From Marinobacter salarius (GTDB lineage Bacteria > Pseudomonadota > Gammaproteobacteria > Pseudomonadales > Oleiphilaceae), in the NCBI GenBank assembly GCA_000831005.1, contig CP007152.1:1302001-1366000 (forward strand): a stretch of 64,000 nucleotides of DNA. Direction: 5' to 3'. The notes below the pieces were generated by a model. That model saw only the letters and a list, made by a program, of their open reading frames with translations. It was not told the DNA's origin and searched no databases. Below, one piece after another: positions 30,443-40,486 of this stretch (positions are counted from its first letter, which is position 1; every line of letters begins with the position of its first letter). The translations under genes were made by a program, and so were the position numbers.

Positions 30443-31611
30443 TGGATATAGTGCTTCAATGGCTGCTGTTAACGGTTGCGGTGGCCGCTGGCTGGTTTGT
30501 GGGGCGAATGGGCAGCACCAGGGAACGCTCCAAAACACCGATCTCCGATGAGGAATCCGTTAAGGATCGTCTGCAATTTCTGTTCACCAACTATTCCGAT
30601 CAGGCGGTTGAGAACTTCGTTCAGTCTCTGGCTGTGAACAAGGAAACGGTGGGCCTGCACCTCTCTATCGGCGCCCATTTCCGCCACAAGGGCGAGACCG
30701 ACCGGGCCATTCTGATTCACCAGAACCTCCTTGCCCGACCGGAGCTGCCACCGCGTTATTCTCAACAAGTTACCTACGAGCTGGCCATTGACTACCTGAA
30801 CGCAGGCCTTCTGGACAGGGCAGAAGCGTTGCTTCATCAACTGATGGGCGACAGGGAGTACGGCCGTAAGTCTTCATTGCAATTGATCGAGCTGTACCAG
30901 CAGGAAAAGGAATGGGGTAAGGCAGGGCAGGTCGCCCGTACATTGACGACCGGCGACCACGATGCCCGCATGTACAAGATGCTGGCCTATATAACCTGCG
31001 AGCAGGCTGAGGATGCCCTCAAGCACGACGACCGCTGGATGGCTCAGAAGCTGTCCAAGGAAGCGCTGGAGTACGATCGTTCCTGTGTCCGGGCCACGTT
31101 TATCATGATGAAGTTGCTCATTCGTCAGGGCAGTTACCGGGACGCGGCCAGCCAGAGCCTGAAAGTCTTCGATCAGAACCCTGAATTCGGCTCAGAAGCG
31201 GTGGACCGGCTGATGAAGCTTGAACGCGAACACGGCGATGTTGGGCGTCTGGTCAAAAAGCTTGGCAAGTTCTACGAAGCCTGGCCGAGTACGAGCTTGC
31301 TGCTGGCGCTGGTTGAAGCCGTAGAGCGCACGTCCGGCCGTATGGCTGCAATCGAGTTGCTGCGCCGGGAACTGGAAGTCCGCCCCAGCGTCCGCGGTCT
31401 GCTGCGCTTGGTGGAACTGGCGGGCTATGAGAAAGGCATGACGACGGACGAAGGCCGCCTGGTCAGCCGCATCGGTCACTTGATACTTGCCAACCGCCCG
31501 GTATACCGATGTGTAAACTGCGGTTTCTCCGGTCAGCAATTGCATTGGCTGTGCCCCAGCTGCAAGCAGTGGGAAACCGTTCGCCCAATACAGGGCGTGG
31601 AAGCTGAGTAA
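30442..31611 (+). CDS. lapB: LPS assembly protein B (LapB/YciM)
   Basis: This 389-residue protein has one N-terminal membrane anchor (LLLTVAVAAGWFVGRMG), nine or so TPR repeats, and a C-terminal rubredoxin-like metal site (YRCVNCGFSG and LCPSCKQW). LapB recruits the FtsH protease to degrade LpxC, limiting lipopolysaccharide synthesis. The length equals the family norm and the gene is intact. It is translationally coupled to lapA and followed by pyrF. Confidence 0.94.
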   Translation: MDIVLQWLLLTVAVAAGWFVGRMGSTRERSKTPISDEESVKDRLQFLFTNYSDQAVENFVQSLAVNKETVGLHLSIGAHFRHKGETDRAILIHQNLLARPELPPRYSQQVTYELAIDYLNAGLLDRAEALLHQLMGDREYGRKSSLQLIELYQQEKEWGKAGQVARTLTTGDHDARMYKMLAYITCEQAEDALKHDDRWMAQKLSKEALEYDRSCVRATFIMMKLLIRQGSYRDAASQSLKVFDQNPEFGSEAVDRLMKLEREHGDVGRLVKKLGKFYEAWPSTSLLLALVEAVERTSGRMAAIELLRRELEVRPSVRGLLRLVELAGYEKGMTTDEGRLVSRIGHLILANRPVYRCVNCGFSGQQLHWLCPSCKQWETVRPIQGVEAE

Positions 31612-31644
31612 CCCGAAAACACGACATTCTGCAGGAAACTGACC

Positions 31645-32355
31645 GTGCAAACCCCCGATAATCCCCGAATCATCGTTGCCCTGGATTTCCCCTCCGATCA
31701 GCCCGCGTTGGCTCTGGTTGATCAACTGGACCCTGCGAAGTGTCGACTTAAAGTCGGCAAGGAGCTGTTTACCCGTTCAGGGCCGGCTCTGGTTCGTGAC
31801 TTGCAGAGCCGCGGGTTCGACGTTTTCCTGGATCTGAAGTTTCACGATATCCCGAACACAACGTCCGCAGCCGTAGCGGCCGCGGCGGATCTGGGTGTCT
31901 GGATGGTGAACGTACATGCCTCCGGCGGTGAGAAAATGATGACCGCCTGCCGCGACCGCCTGGAAAGCTTCGGCAAGGATCGGCCACTGCTGATTGCCGT
32001 TACTGTGCTGACCAGCATGGGGCCGGAGGATCTTGCCGGTATCGGTATCACGGATTCCCCGGAAGCCCAGGTATCCCGCCTGGCAACTCTGACCCGCAAC
32101 TGCGGCCTGGACGGCGTCGTCTGCTCCGCACAGGAAGCGCCGGCGTTGAAAGCGGAGCAAGGCAAGGATTTCAAACTGGTCACCCCGGGCATCCGTCCGC
32201 TGTCTGCGGAAAAGGGCGACCAACAACGCATCATGACGCCCACAGATGCCCTCAAAGCCGGTTCCGACTACCTGGTCATCGGCCGCCCGATTACGCAGGC
32301 TGCTGATCCTCTGGCTGCGTTGGAGGCTATTCACTCTGAGGTGGTTGGCCTTTAA
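31645..32355 (+). CDS. pyrF: Orotidine 5'-phosphate decarboxylase
   Basis: This 236-residue enzyme makes UMP from OMP. It has the catalytic [11 protein letters not shown] motif with its Asp-Lys-Asp array (about residues 64-69), the phosphate-binding VTPGIRP and the C-terminal [11 protein letters not shown]. It starts at a GTG (31645) preceded by GCAGGAAA. It is the last gene of the lapAB-pyrF group. A pair of long-stem repeats follows about 45 bp downstream. Confidence 0.94.
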   Translation: MQTPDNPRIIVALDFPSDQPALALVDQLDPAKCRLKVGKELFTRSGPALVRDLQSRGFDVFLDLKFHDIPNTTSAAVAAAADLGVWMVNVHASGGEKMMTACRDRLESFGKDRPLLIAVTVLTSMGPEDLAGIGITDSPEAQVSRLATLTRNCGLDGVVCSAQEAPALKAEQGKDFKLVTPGIRPLSAEKGDQQRIMTPTDALKAGSDYLVIGRPITQAADPLAALEAIHSEVVGL

Positions 32356-32402
32356 CTTTGGTTCTTGGTCTGATTCTGTTCTAGCCTGATAGTATGGTGC
32401 TT

Positions 32403-32512
32403 CGGTGCGGTGGTGGCTCCCTCCCAAAAAACGCTTCTAGTACATCCATGTACGCTTGGGCTCCGCCATCCATGGCTCCGCACATTTTTGGGAGGGAGCC
32501 ACCACCGCACCG
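32403..32512 (+). repeat. Long-arm hairpin repeat, copy 1
   Basis: A perfect 28-bp inverted repeat (32403-32430 and 32485-32512) encloses a 54-nt core (32431-32484). The core begins ACGC, contains the hairpin GTACATCCATGTAC (32440-32453), then GGGCTCCGCCATCCATGG, and ends CTCCGCACA. The same core occurs in three other copies, whose arms differ in sequence but are equally self-complementary. The element can fold into a long stem with a junction bearing two small CC-loop hairpins. Orientation is given by the GGCTCCGCC strand. Confidence 0.9.
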
Positions 32513-32639
32513 GTTTGAACTTTCAGATATCGCTGTTAGGCGATTTTTATTGATAGCTGTGGTTATCGATGTTGGAGTTGTAAGCATAGGGTGCACTGGC
32601 GCAGCGTAATCTGTTTCGATAACTCCAGAGGCTGAATCA

Positions 32640-32746
32640 GGCGGGGTAGGACTTCCTTCCCGAAAATGTGCGGAGCCATGGATGGCGGAGCCCAAGCGCA
32701 CACGGACGTGCTTGTAGCGTTTTTCGGGAAGGAAGTCCTACCTCGC
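32640..32746 (-). repeat. Long-arm hairpin repeat, copy 2
   Basis: Arms at about 32640-32666 and 32720-32746 pair over about 26 bp with one mismatch (GGTAGGACTTCCTTCCCG on the left). The core is on the minus strand and is 53-54 nt. Its first hairpin reads GCACGTCCGTGTGC on that strand. Compared with GTACATCCATGTAC in copy 1, every pair is kept by a compensatory or wobble change. It faces copy 1. Confidence 0.88.
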
Positions 32747-32824
32747 CGTGGCACCGCTACTAGCCGGCTAGAGTGCACCACACCAACAGGCTAGGGCCAA
32801 ACCTAAACCCAAAGAACCAAAACG

Positions 32825-32857
32825 AAAAAAGCCGCTAATCCAGAGGACTAGCGGCTT
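32825..32857 (-). terminator. Terminator downstream of tRNA-Asn (copy 1)
   Basis: Read on the minus strand, GCCGCTAGTCC and GGATTAGCGGC (32831-32855) form a stem of about 11 pairs with one mismatch, followed by six T (32830-32825). It lies about 12 bp beyond the tRNA 3' end. Confidence 0.88.
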
Positions 32858-32867
32858 TTCGGAGTAG

Positions 32868-32943
32868 TGGCTCCCCGAGCTGGGCTCGAACCAGCGACAA
32901 ACGGATTAACAGTCCGTTGCTCTACCAACTGAGCTATCGGGGA
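32868..32943 (-). tRNA. tRNA-Asn(GTT), copy 1
   Basis: This 76-nt cloverleaf on the minus strand starts TCCCCGA and ends TCGGGGA plus G and an encoded CCA. The D arm is TAGCTCAGTTGGTAGAGCA, the anticodon loop CTGTTAA gives GTT, and the T arm is GCTGGTTCGAGCCCAGC. It is identical in sequence to the copy at 47411-47486. Confidence 0.97.
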
Positions 32944-33012
32944 ACGTCGTCGTGTGACGAGGCGCGTATATTAAGGTTACCCCAACGCCTCGTCAACCCC
33001 TTGCCAGGATTT

Positions 33013-34197
33013 TTAGCCCAGCGCTTTCTGCAAACGCTCAATGGCCTGCTTCAGCGTATCCAGGCTGGTGGCGAAGCTCAGGCGCATATGGCCCGGTGCA
33101 CCGAAAGCGGAGCCCGGTACCAGAGCCACGCCCGCTTCCTTCAACAGCTTCTCGGCAAACTCTACGTCGTTACTGACACCCGAATCTGCGTCAATGGCTG
33201 CCTGGAAACTCGGGAACACATAGAAGGTCCCGTCACCGTGCAGGCACTCAACGCCGGGTAGGGCATTCAGGGCTTCTACCAGGTAGTCGTGACGTTCCTT
33301 GAACGCCGTGACCATTTCCTGCACGCAGTCCTGAGGGCCATCCAGCGCTGCCGTCGCAGCCGCCTGGGAAATCGAGGCCGGGTTGGATGTGCTTTGGGAC
33401 TGGATTTTCTTCATTGCGCCGATGATTTTTGCCGGGCCAGCGGCGTAGCCGATGCGCCAGCCTGTCATCGAGTAGGCCTTGGACACACCATTGAGCACGA
33501 AAGTGCGATCGTACAGCTCCGGCGTGGCGTTCAGGATGTTGCAGAACGGCTGACCGGTCCACAGGATCGGCTCGTACATGTCGTCTGTGGCGATCATGAT
33601 TTGCGGGTGCTTCTTCAGCACTTCGCCAATGGCCTTCAGCTCGTCCAGGCTGTAAGCCATGCCACTTGGGTTGGACGGGCTGTTGATCACGAACAGGCGG
33701 GTGCGCTCGGTGATGGCGCTTTCCAGCTGCTCCGGGGTGATCTTGAAGCGGGTGTCGGCGCTGGTTTCGATGATAACCGGTTTGCCTTCAGCCACCAGCA
33801 CCATATCCGGGTAAGATACCCAGTACGGCGCCGGAATAATGGCTTCGTCGCCCTTGTTCAGTGTGGCCAGCGCGAGGTTGAAAAAGCTCTGCTTGCCACC
33901 ACCACTTACCAGGATCTGGTTGGCTTCGTATTCCAGGCCGTTGTCCCGTTTGAACTTCGCAATGATCGCCTTTTTCAGAGCGGGCGTACCATCCACGGCG
34001 GTGTACTTGGTCTGGCCGTTGTTGATGGCTTCGATGGCCGCCTGTTTGATGTGATCCGGGGTATCGAAGTCCGGCTCGCCGGCACCCAGGCCAATAATGT
34101 CCTGGCCAGCAGCGCGTAGCTCCGCTGCCTTGTTAGTGACTGCGAGGGTGGGAGAGGGCTTGATTGCCTGTACTCGGCTGGAAAGTTGAAGGTCCAA
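33013..34197 (-). CDS. aspC: Aspartate aminotransferase (class I PLP)
   Basis: This 394-residue enzyme interconverts aspartate and oxaloacetate using glutamate and 2-oxoglutarate. It has GLGAGEPDFDTPDHIK, the INSPSNPSGMAYS segment, TDDMYEPI and the PLP lysine in LNGVSKAYSMTGWRIGYAAGP. The sequence is of the thermophile/AatA-like Ib subgroup, not E. coli AspC, and prephenate aminotransferase activity is known in that subgroup. It is intact. It diverges from uvrB, with about 206 bp between. Confidence 0.9.
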   Translation of the reverse strand: MDLQLSSRVQAIKPSPTLAVTNKAAELRAAGQDIIGLGAGEPDFDTPDHIKQAAIEAINNGQTKYTAVDGTPALKKAIIAKFKRDNGLEYEANQILVSGGGKQSFFNLALATLNKGDEAIIPAPYWVSYPDMVLVAEGKPVIIETSADTRFKITPEQLESAITERTRLFVINSPSNPSGMAYSLDELKAIGEVLKKHPQIMIATDDMYEPILWTGQPFCNILNATPELYDRTFVLNGVSKAYSMTGWRIGYAAGPAKIIGAMKKIQSQSTSNPASISQAAATAALDGPQDCVQEMVTAFKERHDYLVEALNALPGVECLHGDGTFYVFPSFQAAIDADSGVSNDVEFAEKLLKEAGVALVPGSAFGAPGHMRLSFATSLDTLKQAIERLQKALG

Positions 34198-34403
34198 ACT
34201 TGCGCTCCTTAAAGCTGCGTCTGATAGGGCTCCGGCGGCGTCGGGGTAGTGGTTTCCACCATGTTCAGGCCGCCTTTGACGATTCAGATGGTATCATGAA
34301 GCCCGCGTGACGATAAGTTCCTCTGCAGATTGCACCTTTTGATATTCGCGGTGCAATGCGTTGCCCAGATCACTTTTGATTGAACGAAGGATGTCTCCAG
34401 ACT

Positions 34404-36463
34404 ATGGCCACTTCAGAAACCGGCGCGCTCATGAAAGACGGCGCCTTCAAGGTGGATTCCCCGTTTCAGCCAGCTGGGGATCAGCCCAAAGCCATTGATG
34501 GCTGGTGGACGGTATCCACTCCGGCCTGGCACACCAGACGCTGTTGGGTGTGACCGGCTCGGGCAAGACCTTTACCATTGCCAACGTCATTCAGCAGGTG
34601 CAGCGGCCGACTATCATCATGGCCCACAACAAAACCCTGGCGGCCCAGTTGTACGGCGAGTTTCGTGAGTTCTTCCCGGACAACGCGGTGGAGTATTTCG
34701 TTTCCTATTACGACTACTATCAGCCGGAAGCTATGTGCCATCTTCCGATACTTTTATCGAGAAAGACGCCTCCATCAACGAACATATAGAGCAGATGCGT
34801 CTGTCGGCGACCAAGGCCCTGCTGGAGCGGCCGGATGCCATCATCGTTGCCACCGTATCCTCCATTTACGGCCTGGGTGATCCCCAGTCCTACCTGAAAA
34901 TGATGTTGCACCTGGACCGGGGTGACCAGATCGACCAGCGTCACATCCTCCGGCGCCTCGCCGAGCTGCAGTACACCCGAAACGATGTCGAATTCCACCG
35001 GGCGAATTATCGGGTGCGGGGAGATGTGATCGATGTGTTTCCGGCAGAATCCGAGAAAGAAGCCATCCGCATTGAGTTGTTCGATGACGAGGTGGAAAAC
35101 CTCAGTTACTTTGATCCCTTGACCGGTGAGGTTCTCCGGCGGTGCCCCGTGTCACCATTTATCCGAAATCCCACTATGTCACGCCAAGGCAGAAAGTGCT
35201 GGATGCCGTTGAGCGCATTAAGGTCGAGCTGGATGAGCGCCTGCAGCAATTAAGGGACAACAACCGCCTGGTGGAAGCGCAGCGTCTGGAAGAGCGCACC
35301 CGCTACGACATCGAAATGATGTTGGAGCTGGGCTACTGCAACGGCATCGAGAACTACTCCCGGTACTTGTCTGGTCGCCAGCCGGGCGAGGCGCCTCCGA
35401 CGCTGTTCGATTATCTGCCAGCCAATGCGATGCTGGTGGTGGACGAATCCCACGTCACCATTCCTCAGATCGGCGCCATGTACAAGGGTGACCGTTCCCG
35501 TAAGGAAACTCTGGTGGAATACGGCTTTCGACTGCCGTCAGCACTGGACAACCGGCCCATGCGCTTTGATGAATGGGAGCGGATTGCACCGCAGATGCTG
35601 TTTGTCTCCGCCACCCCCGGCAACTACGAAGCCGAGCACGCAGGCAGGTGGTTGAACAGGTGGTGCGGCCAACCGGCCTGCTGGACCCGGAAATCGAAGT
35701 TCGCCCGGCCTCTACCCAGGTGGACGATCTGCTCTCGGAAATCCGCTTGCGCACTGACGTCAACGAGCGGGTTCTGGTGACCACGCTCACCAAGCGTATG
35801 GCCGAAGATCTGACAGACTTCCTGATGGAGCATGATATCCGTGTGCGTTACCTGCATTCGGACATCGATACCGTAGAGCGTGTTGAGATCATCCGTGACC
35901 TGCGCCGGGGCGAGTTTGACGTACTGGTAGGCATCAACCTGCTGCGGGAAGGTCTGGATATGCCAGAAGTATCGTTGGTGGCTATCCTGGATGCCGACAA
36001 GGAAGGTTTCCTGCGTTCGGAACGTTCGCTGATCCAGACCATTGGGCGGGCTGCGCGTAACCTCCATGGCAAGGCGATTCTCTATGGCGATCGGATCACC
36101 GGTTCCATGCAGCGGGCGATCGACGAAACCGAACGCCGCCGAACGAAGCAGGCGGCCCATAACGAGGAGCATGGCATCACGCCGCAGGGTCTGAACAAGA
36201 AGATCGCGGATATCATGGAAGGCGCCGGTGGTGGCGGTGGTCGCGGTCGCCGTAAGGCCGAGCGTCCGGGCGAGAAGGCTGCCGAGGAGGCAGAGAAGTA
36301 CCGTGCCAAGGCGGGTAACCGCTCTCCGGAAGAGGTTCTCAAGGAGATCACCCGCCTGGAGGACGATATGTACAAGGCCGCTGCGGATCTCGACTTCGAG
36401 ACGGCTGCCAGGTTACGGGATGATATTTCCGAGCTTAAAGAGGCTGCCTTGCGGACTGGCTAA
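34404..36463 (+). CDS. uvrB: Excinuclease ABC subunit B, four frameshifts
   Basis: The damage-verification helicase of nucleotide excision repair has about 688 residues. It shows the Walker A site [17 protein letters not shown], the beta-hairpin region [36 protein letters not shown] DEAD-box segments, helicase motifs [16 protein letters not shown] and TIGRAARN, and a C-terminal UVR domain ([12 protein letters not shown]). Frames break near 34503, 34733, 35140 and 35645. In each case one lost C or G within GG, CC or GGG explains the break. The start is the ATG at 34404. It overlaps the convergent next gene by four bases. Confidence 0.93.
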
Positions 36464-37592
36464 CGCCTTGGTCCTACTATGACCGCTGCCTGCAACGGTT
36501 GGATCTTGCCGTAACGGGACATGCGGTCGAACACCCGGCGGTCTACCGGCAGGTATTGCTTGTCAGCGACGGTCTCACCAACGTCCGTGTCGATTTCCGG
36601 GTCGTGCAGGTATACAAACTGATCATCCATCGCACACACCGTCACCCAGTGGGGCACGCGGCTGCGATTCAGTTGCCAGGTGCTGATCAGGATCACCGGC
36701 ACGCGGCCATCGTGGAGCGCAGCTCCATACCATCCAGGGTGAGCGGGTCGTGATGGAGTTCGATGCCGGTCTGGCCGATGTCGTAGAGAAAGCCTTCGTG
36801 CACCAGCTCCAGAACCCCCTTCTTGTCGTCGTTGCGAACCGTGTCCTTGAATAGGGCACCTTCTTTGCTGATGTAGGCGCTGGCGTGGAACCCGCGATGC
36901 CAGGCCGCCAGTGCCAGGCCGTGGGGGCCGCAGCGCCGTGGCCGGCGAGCATAAAGATGGTGGTGGCCTCACGCCAGAGTTTCAGTTCTTCCAGGGTGGT
37001 CATCGGCTGCTGTTCATCCAGGGCCGCCATGGCCATGATCAGGCTGCCGGGCCGCAGGAGAATTCTGTGGTCTGGGGGTAATAGGGTACCGCCGGAAATT
37101 CCCGCGAAGGTTCGTAGAACAGGATGCGACGCTCGAAGCGCAGCGCGGTGCCGTGGTCTTCGTAGTAGTCCCGATAGGTGCCGAACTGGCGATAGCCAGG
37201 CGTTGGTAGAGCCGTATCGCCGGGGAGTTGTCTTCCCGCACTTCGAGTCTCATCACGATGCGGCCGGCGTCGACCGCCGCAGCTTCCGCCTCACGAACCA
37301 ATTGCTCGCCGATATTGCGGCCGCGTTCGGCTGGCGACACCGCGATGGAATAGATTCGCGCCAGCCGGGTGGCCGCGCTCATCAACACCAGGCAGTAGCC
37401 CACAAGTTCGTCGCCGGCCAATGCGACAATCAGGCGATCCCGCGGCATATCCAGGAAGCGCCGGAAGCTGCGCCGTGAGATCCGGTCTTCGGTGAAGCAG
37501 CGGTTCTCCAGCTTTACCAGTGCGTCCAGATCATGCTTGTGGCGTGACGAAAAGCGAGTGATGTCATAGTGAAAGAACTCTGGATAACTCAA
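36460..37592 (-). CDS. GNAT acetyltransferase / C39-like peptidase fusion, about three frameshifts
   Basis: The N-terminal half is a RimI-like GNAT domain ([20 protein letters not shown] start, [20 protein letters not shown] acetyl-CoA loop). After a break near 37193 it continues as a papain-like C39-type peptidase: [21 protein letters not shown] with the presumed catalytic cysteine, [18 protein letters not shown] after a break near 36930, and [16 protein letters not shown] with the histidine after a break near 36720. This fusion beside a RimK-type ligase is a recurrent pair in Gammaproteobacteria. The enzymes are thought to act on a peptide tag or small peptide, but the substrate is unknown. 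It diverges from the RimK gene. Confidence 0.78.
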
Positions 37593-37808
37593 ATGTGGCG
37601 GCTTCGCCGGATTCAGCTTTGACGGCTATTATGAGTGAGTGCCGACGTTGCCGATAGCATGCAATCATGCGTAAAAGCACGCATTTCGTGCTAATTGTAG
37701 GCTAGAGCGTTCCGGCGTATTGTTGCGAGATTGTACAGGCACCGTCGACGCATGGTGGGCCTGTGTTCCCCAAGCTTCCGGCACTGCCTTCATGGAGGAA
37801 TGCCACTG

Positions 37809-39308
37809 ATGTCACGATTGTTGATTGTTGTTGACCGCGCCAAGGACTGGGCACCGTATTACCCCAGTGAAGACGTGCTGACTTTTGATCAGTATCTACA
37901 GTTTTCCGCGCCCACTTCCAGTCGGGTGCGGGTGATCAACCTGTGCCAGAGCGCCCGGTACCTCAGTCGTGGCTATTACTGTTCACTGCTGGCTGAGGCT
38001 CGTGGCCATCATGTGGTGCCGTCTGTGATGACGCTCAACGACCTCAGCCGCAAAGGGCTGTTCTCGCTGCAGTTGGATGAACTGGATGCGAGCGTGATCA
38101 ATTGGCTTGAGGAAGCCGGGGCTGAGATCGAGCCCGCCGGTGACAATAACCACGCCACGCGGGAAGTGCGTGTCCGCACGTACTTCGGGCAGGCGGAACA
38201 TGGGGATTTGAAGCCGGTTGCACGCGCGTTGTTTGATCGTTTCCCGTGCCCGGTTCTGGACGTGGTGTTCCGCCGTGGCAAAACCTGGCAGATAGCGTCC
38301 ATGAAGCCAGGCTGTCCCGCCGACCTGAAAGGGAAAGAACAGGATGCCTTCGCGGCGGCGTTTGACCGTTTCAGCAGCATGGTCTGGCGCAAGCCCCGTA
38401 CCCGCCGTCGTTATCGGTTTGATCTTGCGATGCTGGTCAACGAGGACGAGGAAATGCCTCCCAGCGACAAAGAGGCGCTGGAGAAATTCGAGAAGGCTGG
38501 CCGTAAGCTGGGGATTAACGTGGAGCAGATCGGCCGCCGTGATTATATGCGGCTGCCGGAATACGACGGCCTGTTTATTCGCGAGACTACTGCCATCGAT
38601 CATCACACCTATCGTTTCGCCCGCAAGGCCGAGGCCGAGGGCATGGTGGTGATCGACGACCCGGTGTCGATCCTGCGTTGTACCAACAAGGTCTATCTGG
38701 CGGATCTGTTGAAGAACAACAAGATCCCGACACCAAAAACCCTGATTCTGTCGAAAGATCAGAAAGACAGCGCTGAACAGGTGATTCGTGATCTGGGCTT
38801 TCCTGCCGTTATCAAGATTCCTGACGGTGCCTTTTCGCGGGGAGTCACCAAGGCGGAGGATGAAAAAACGCTGCGGGCGGGCCTGAAAGAGCTGTTCAAA
38901 CAATCGGCACTGGTACTGGCCCAGGAGTACCTTTACACCGATTATGACTGGCGTATCGGGGTGCTTGGCGGCCGGGCCATCTATGCCTGTAAATACTACA
39001 TGGTGGAGGGACACTGGCAGATCTACCAGCACGGTGGCGCGGAAGTGGACAGTGGTGGTTTCGATACCATGCCGACGTACGAGGTGCCCCGGAACGTCAT
39101 CCAGGCAGCGCTCAACGCCACACGTCTGATCGGCAATGGCCTTTACGGTGTGGACATCAAACAGTCTGGTAACCGAGTGGCAGTCATTGAGGTAAACGAC
39201 AACCCCAGCATTGATGCCGGGGTTGAGGATCGATTCCTGGGAGGGGAGTTATACACCCTGATCATGCAGGAGTTCCTGTCCCGCATGGAGGAAAAGCGGC
39301 GTCGCTAG
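37809..39308 (+). CDS. RimK-family ATP-grasp ligase with RLAN domain
   Basis: This protein of about 499 residues has an N-terminal RimK-like-associated domain (RLLIVVDRAKDWAPYYPSED, residues 1-~150) and a C-terminal ATP-grasp domain (LRCTNKVYLADLLKNNKIPT, FPAVIKIPDGAFSRGVTK, Mg-binding VIEVNDNPSIDAG). Family members join amino acids, often glutamate, to a carboxyl group using ATP. The ATG at 37809 is preferred because GGAGGA lies 9 bp upstream, while the ATG at 37800 is too close. It diverges from the GNAT/C39 fusion gene over 216 bp, and the two probably act in one modification pathway. Confidence 0.85.
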   Translation: MSRLLIVVDRAKDWAPYYPSEDVLTFDQYLQFSAPTSSRVRVINLCQSARYLSRGYYCSLLAEARGHHVVPSVMTLNDLSRKGLFSLQLDELDASVINWLEEAGAEIEPAGDNNHATREVRVRTYFGQAEHGDLKPVARALFDRFPCPVLDVVFRRGKTWQIASMKPGCPADLKGKEQDAFAAAFDRFSSMVWRKPRTRRRYRFDLAMLVNEDEEMPPSDKEALEKFEKAGRKLGINVEQIGRRDYMRLPEYDGLFIRETTAIDHHTYRFARKAEAEGMVVIDDPVSILRCTNKVYLADLLKNNKIPTPKTLILSKDQKDSAEQVIRDLGFPAVIKIPDGAFSRGVTKAEDEKTLRAGLKELFKQSALVLAQEYLYTDYDWRIGVLGGRAIYACKYYMVEGHWQIYQHGGAEVDSGGFDTMPTYEVPRNVIQAALNATRLIGNGLYGVDIKQSGNRVAVIEVNDNPSIDAGVEDRFLGGELYTLIMQEFLSRMEEKRRR

Positions 39309-39320
39309 ACAGACGCCCTG

Positions 39321-40486
39321 TCAGTTCTCGGTATGGGCGTGCCATATCCTGAGGCTGCCGAACCACGCGTAGCGGCCAAGGTCCTCGCTGATCTGACGGG
39401 CGTCAGGAAGTGCCTCAGACTCAGGAATCTCCATAAACAGTTCCATATGGACCCGGTTGCGGAGGTAATGCAGCCGTAGCCGGTTGTTGGACGGCAGGTT
39501 TTCTATGTGTTGGTGAAGTACCTCGCGGATTTCCGCTCGAGCGGGCAGTTGCTCGGAGGTCTGGGGGTGGATTTCGTCGTTCTCGGCATCAATGTGGAAA
39601 TTGATGTCGAGAATGTTGTCCAGGGCATTGCGCATGGCTTTTACCACCTGCATTCCTATCTGATGCCCTTCGGAGACACTGATCTCCGGCGACACCACGA
39701 GGTGCACATCCAGCAGGATGTCATGCCCCATGCGCCTGCTGCGAAGTTCATGCACGTTGCGCACGCCGTCGGTCTTACTGGCGATGTGTTTCAGTGCTTC
39801 GGTATCTTCCGGGGACAGGCCTGTATCGACGAGTTCTTTCACGCTGTCGCGGGTGAAGCGCCAACCGATGTGAATGATGATCCCGGAGATAATCACTGCC
39901 GCGAGAATGTCCAGCCACAGATAGCCCAGCATGGCGCCGATGGTCGAGAAGAGCACCACCACGGAGGAGAGGGCATCAGTGCGGCTGTGCCAGGCATTGG
40001 CGATGATCAGGTCCGAACGGATCGCTATGCCAACCGGCGTGTGTAGCGATAGATCCATTCCTTGCTGGCAATGGAGATGACGGCTGCCACCAACACCGGC
40101 CATTCGGGAATGTTCACAGCGCCGCCATCAAGCAGTCGCAGGGTGTTATCCCAGGCCAGGGCCGCGCCAACGGCAATGAGGATGCTGCCGAGCACCATGG
40201 TGCCCATGGTTTCTATGCGTTGGTGGCCATAAGGATGGTCCTGGTCTGGCGCTTGACGGGACACCCGCATGACACCCAGTACGACCAGGTCCGATGCGAC
40301 ATCCGTAAAGGAATGAATGCCATCCACCAACAGCGCCTGGGAATGAAACAGCGTTCCGGCGATGACCTTGAGAATGCCCAGTACACCATCCAGTAGCATT
40401 CCGATAACGGTTACACGCGATGCTGCCCTGCGCTCCTGGGGGAGTCCCTTGGGTTCTTGGGAGGAAAAGGTCTGCTGGTCCGTCAT
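39321..40486 (-). CDS. Cation diffusion facilitator metal exporter, one frameshift
   Basis: This inner-membrane proton-coupled exporter of divalent metals has about 388 residues and six spans. Metal-site motifs are LLVDGIHSFTDVASDLVV in span 2 and ANAWHSRTDALSSVV in span 5, with the DQDHPYGHQRIET loop typical of Zn/Fe-type CDF proteins. A cytoplasmic C-terminal domain follows (SKTDGVRNVHELRSRRMG), extended beyond the usual size. The frame breaks near 40045 (WIYRYTRR then VGIAIRSDLIIANAW). It converges on the RimK gene with a 12-bp gap. Metal specificity cannot be read from sequence. Confidence 0.85.

Larger units (their letters stand above)
32356..32867. other. Intergenic region with paired hairpin repeats
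   Basis: This 512-bp gap between pyrF and tRNA-Asn holds two head-to-head copies of a structured repeat (32403-32512 and 32640-32746), separated by about 127 bp, and a terminator for the tRNA on the minus strand. Short open frames across it are by-products of the repeats. Confidence 0.7.

Noticed and set aside
32394..32781. Short proline- and glycine-rich open frames across the pyrF-tRNA gap
   Set aside because: They are translations of the inverted-repeat elements in several frames, have no ribosome binding sites and change completely between copies.
40025..40046. Two separate CDF-related genes
   Set aside because: The two halves are the front and back of one exporter, with the fifth-span metal motif directly after the break.
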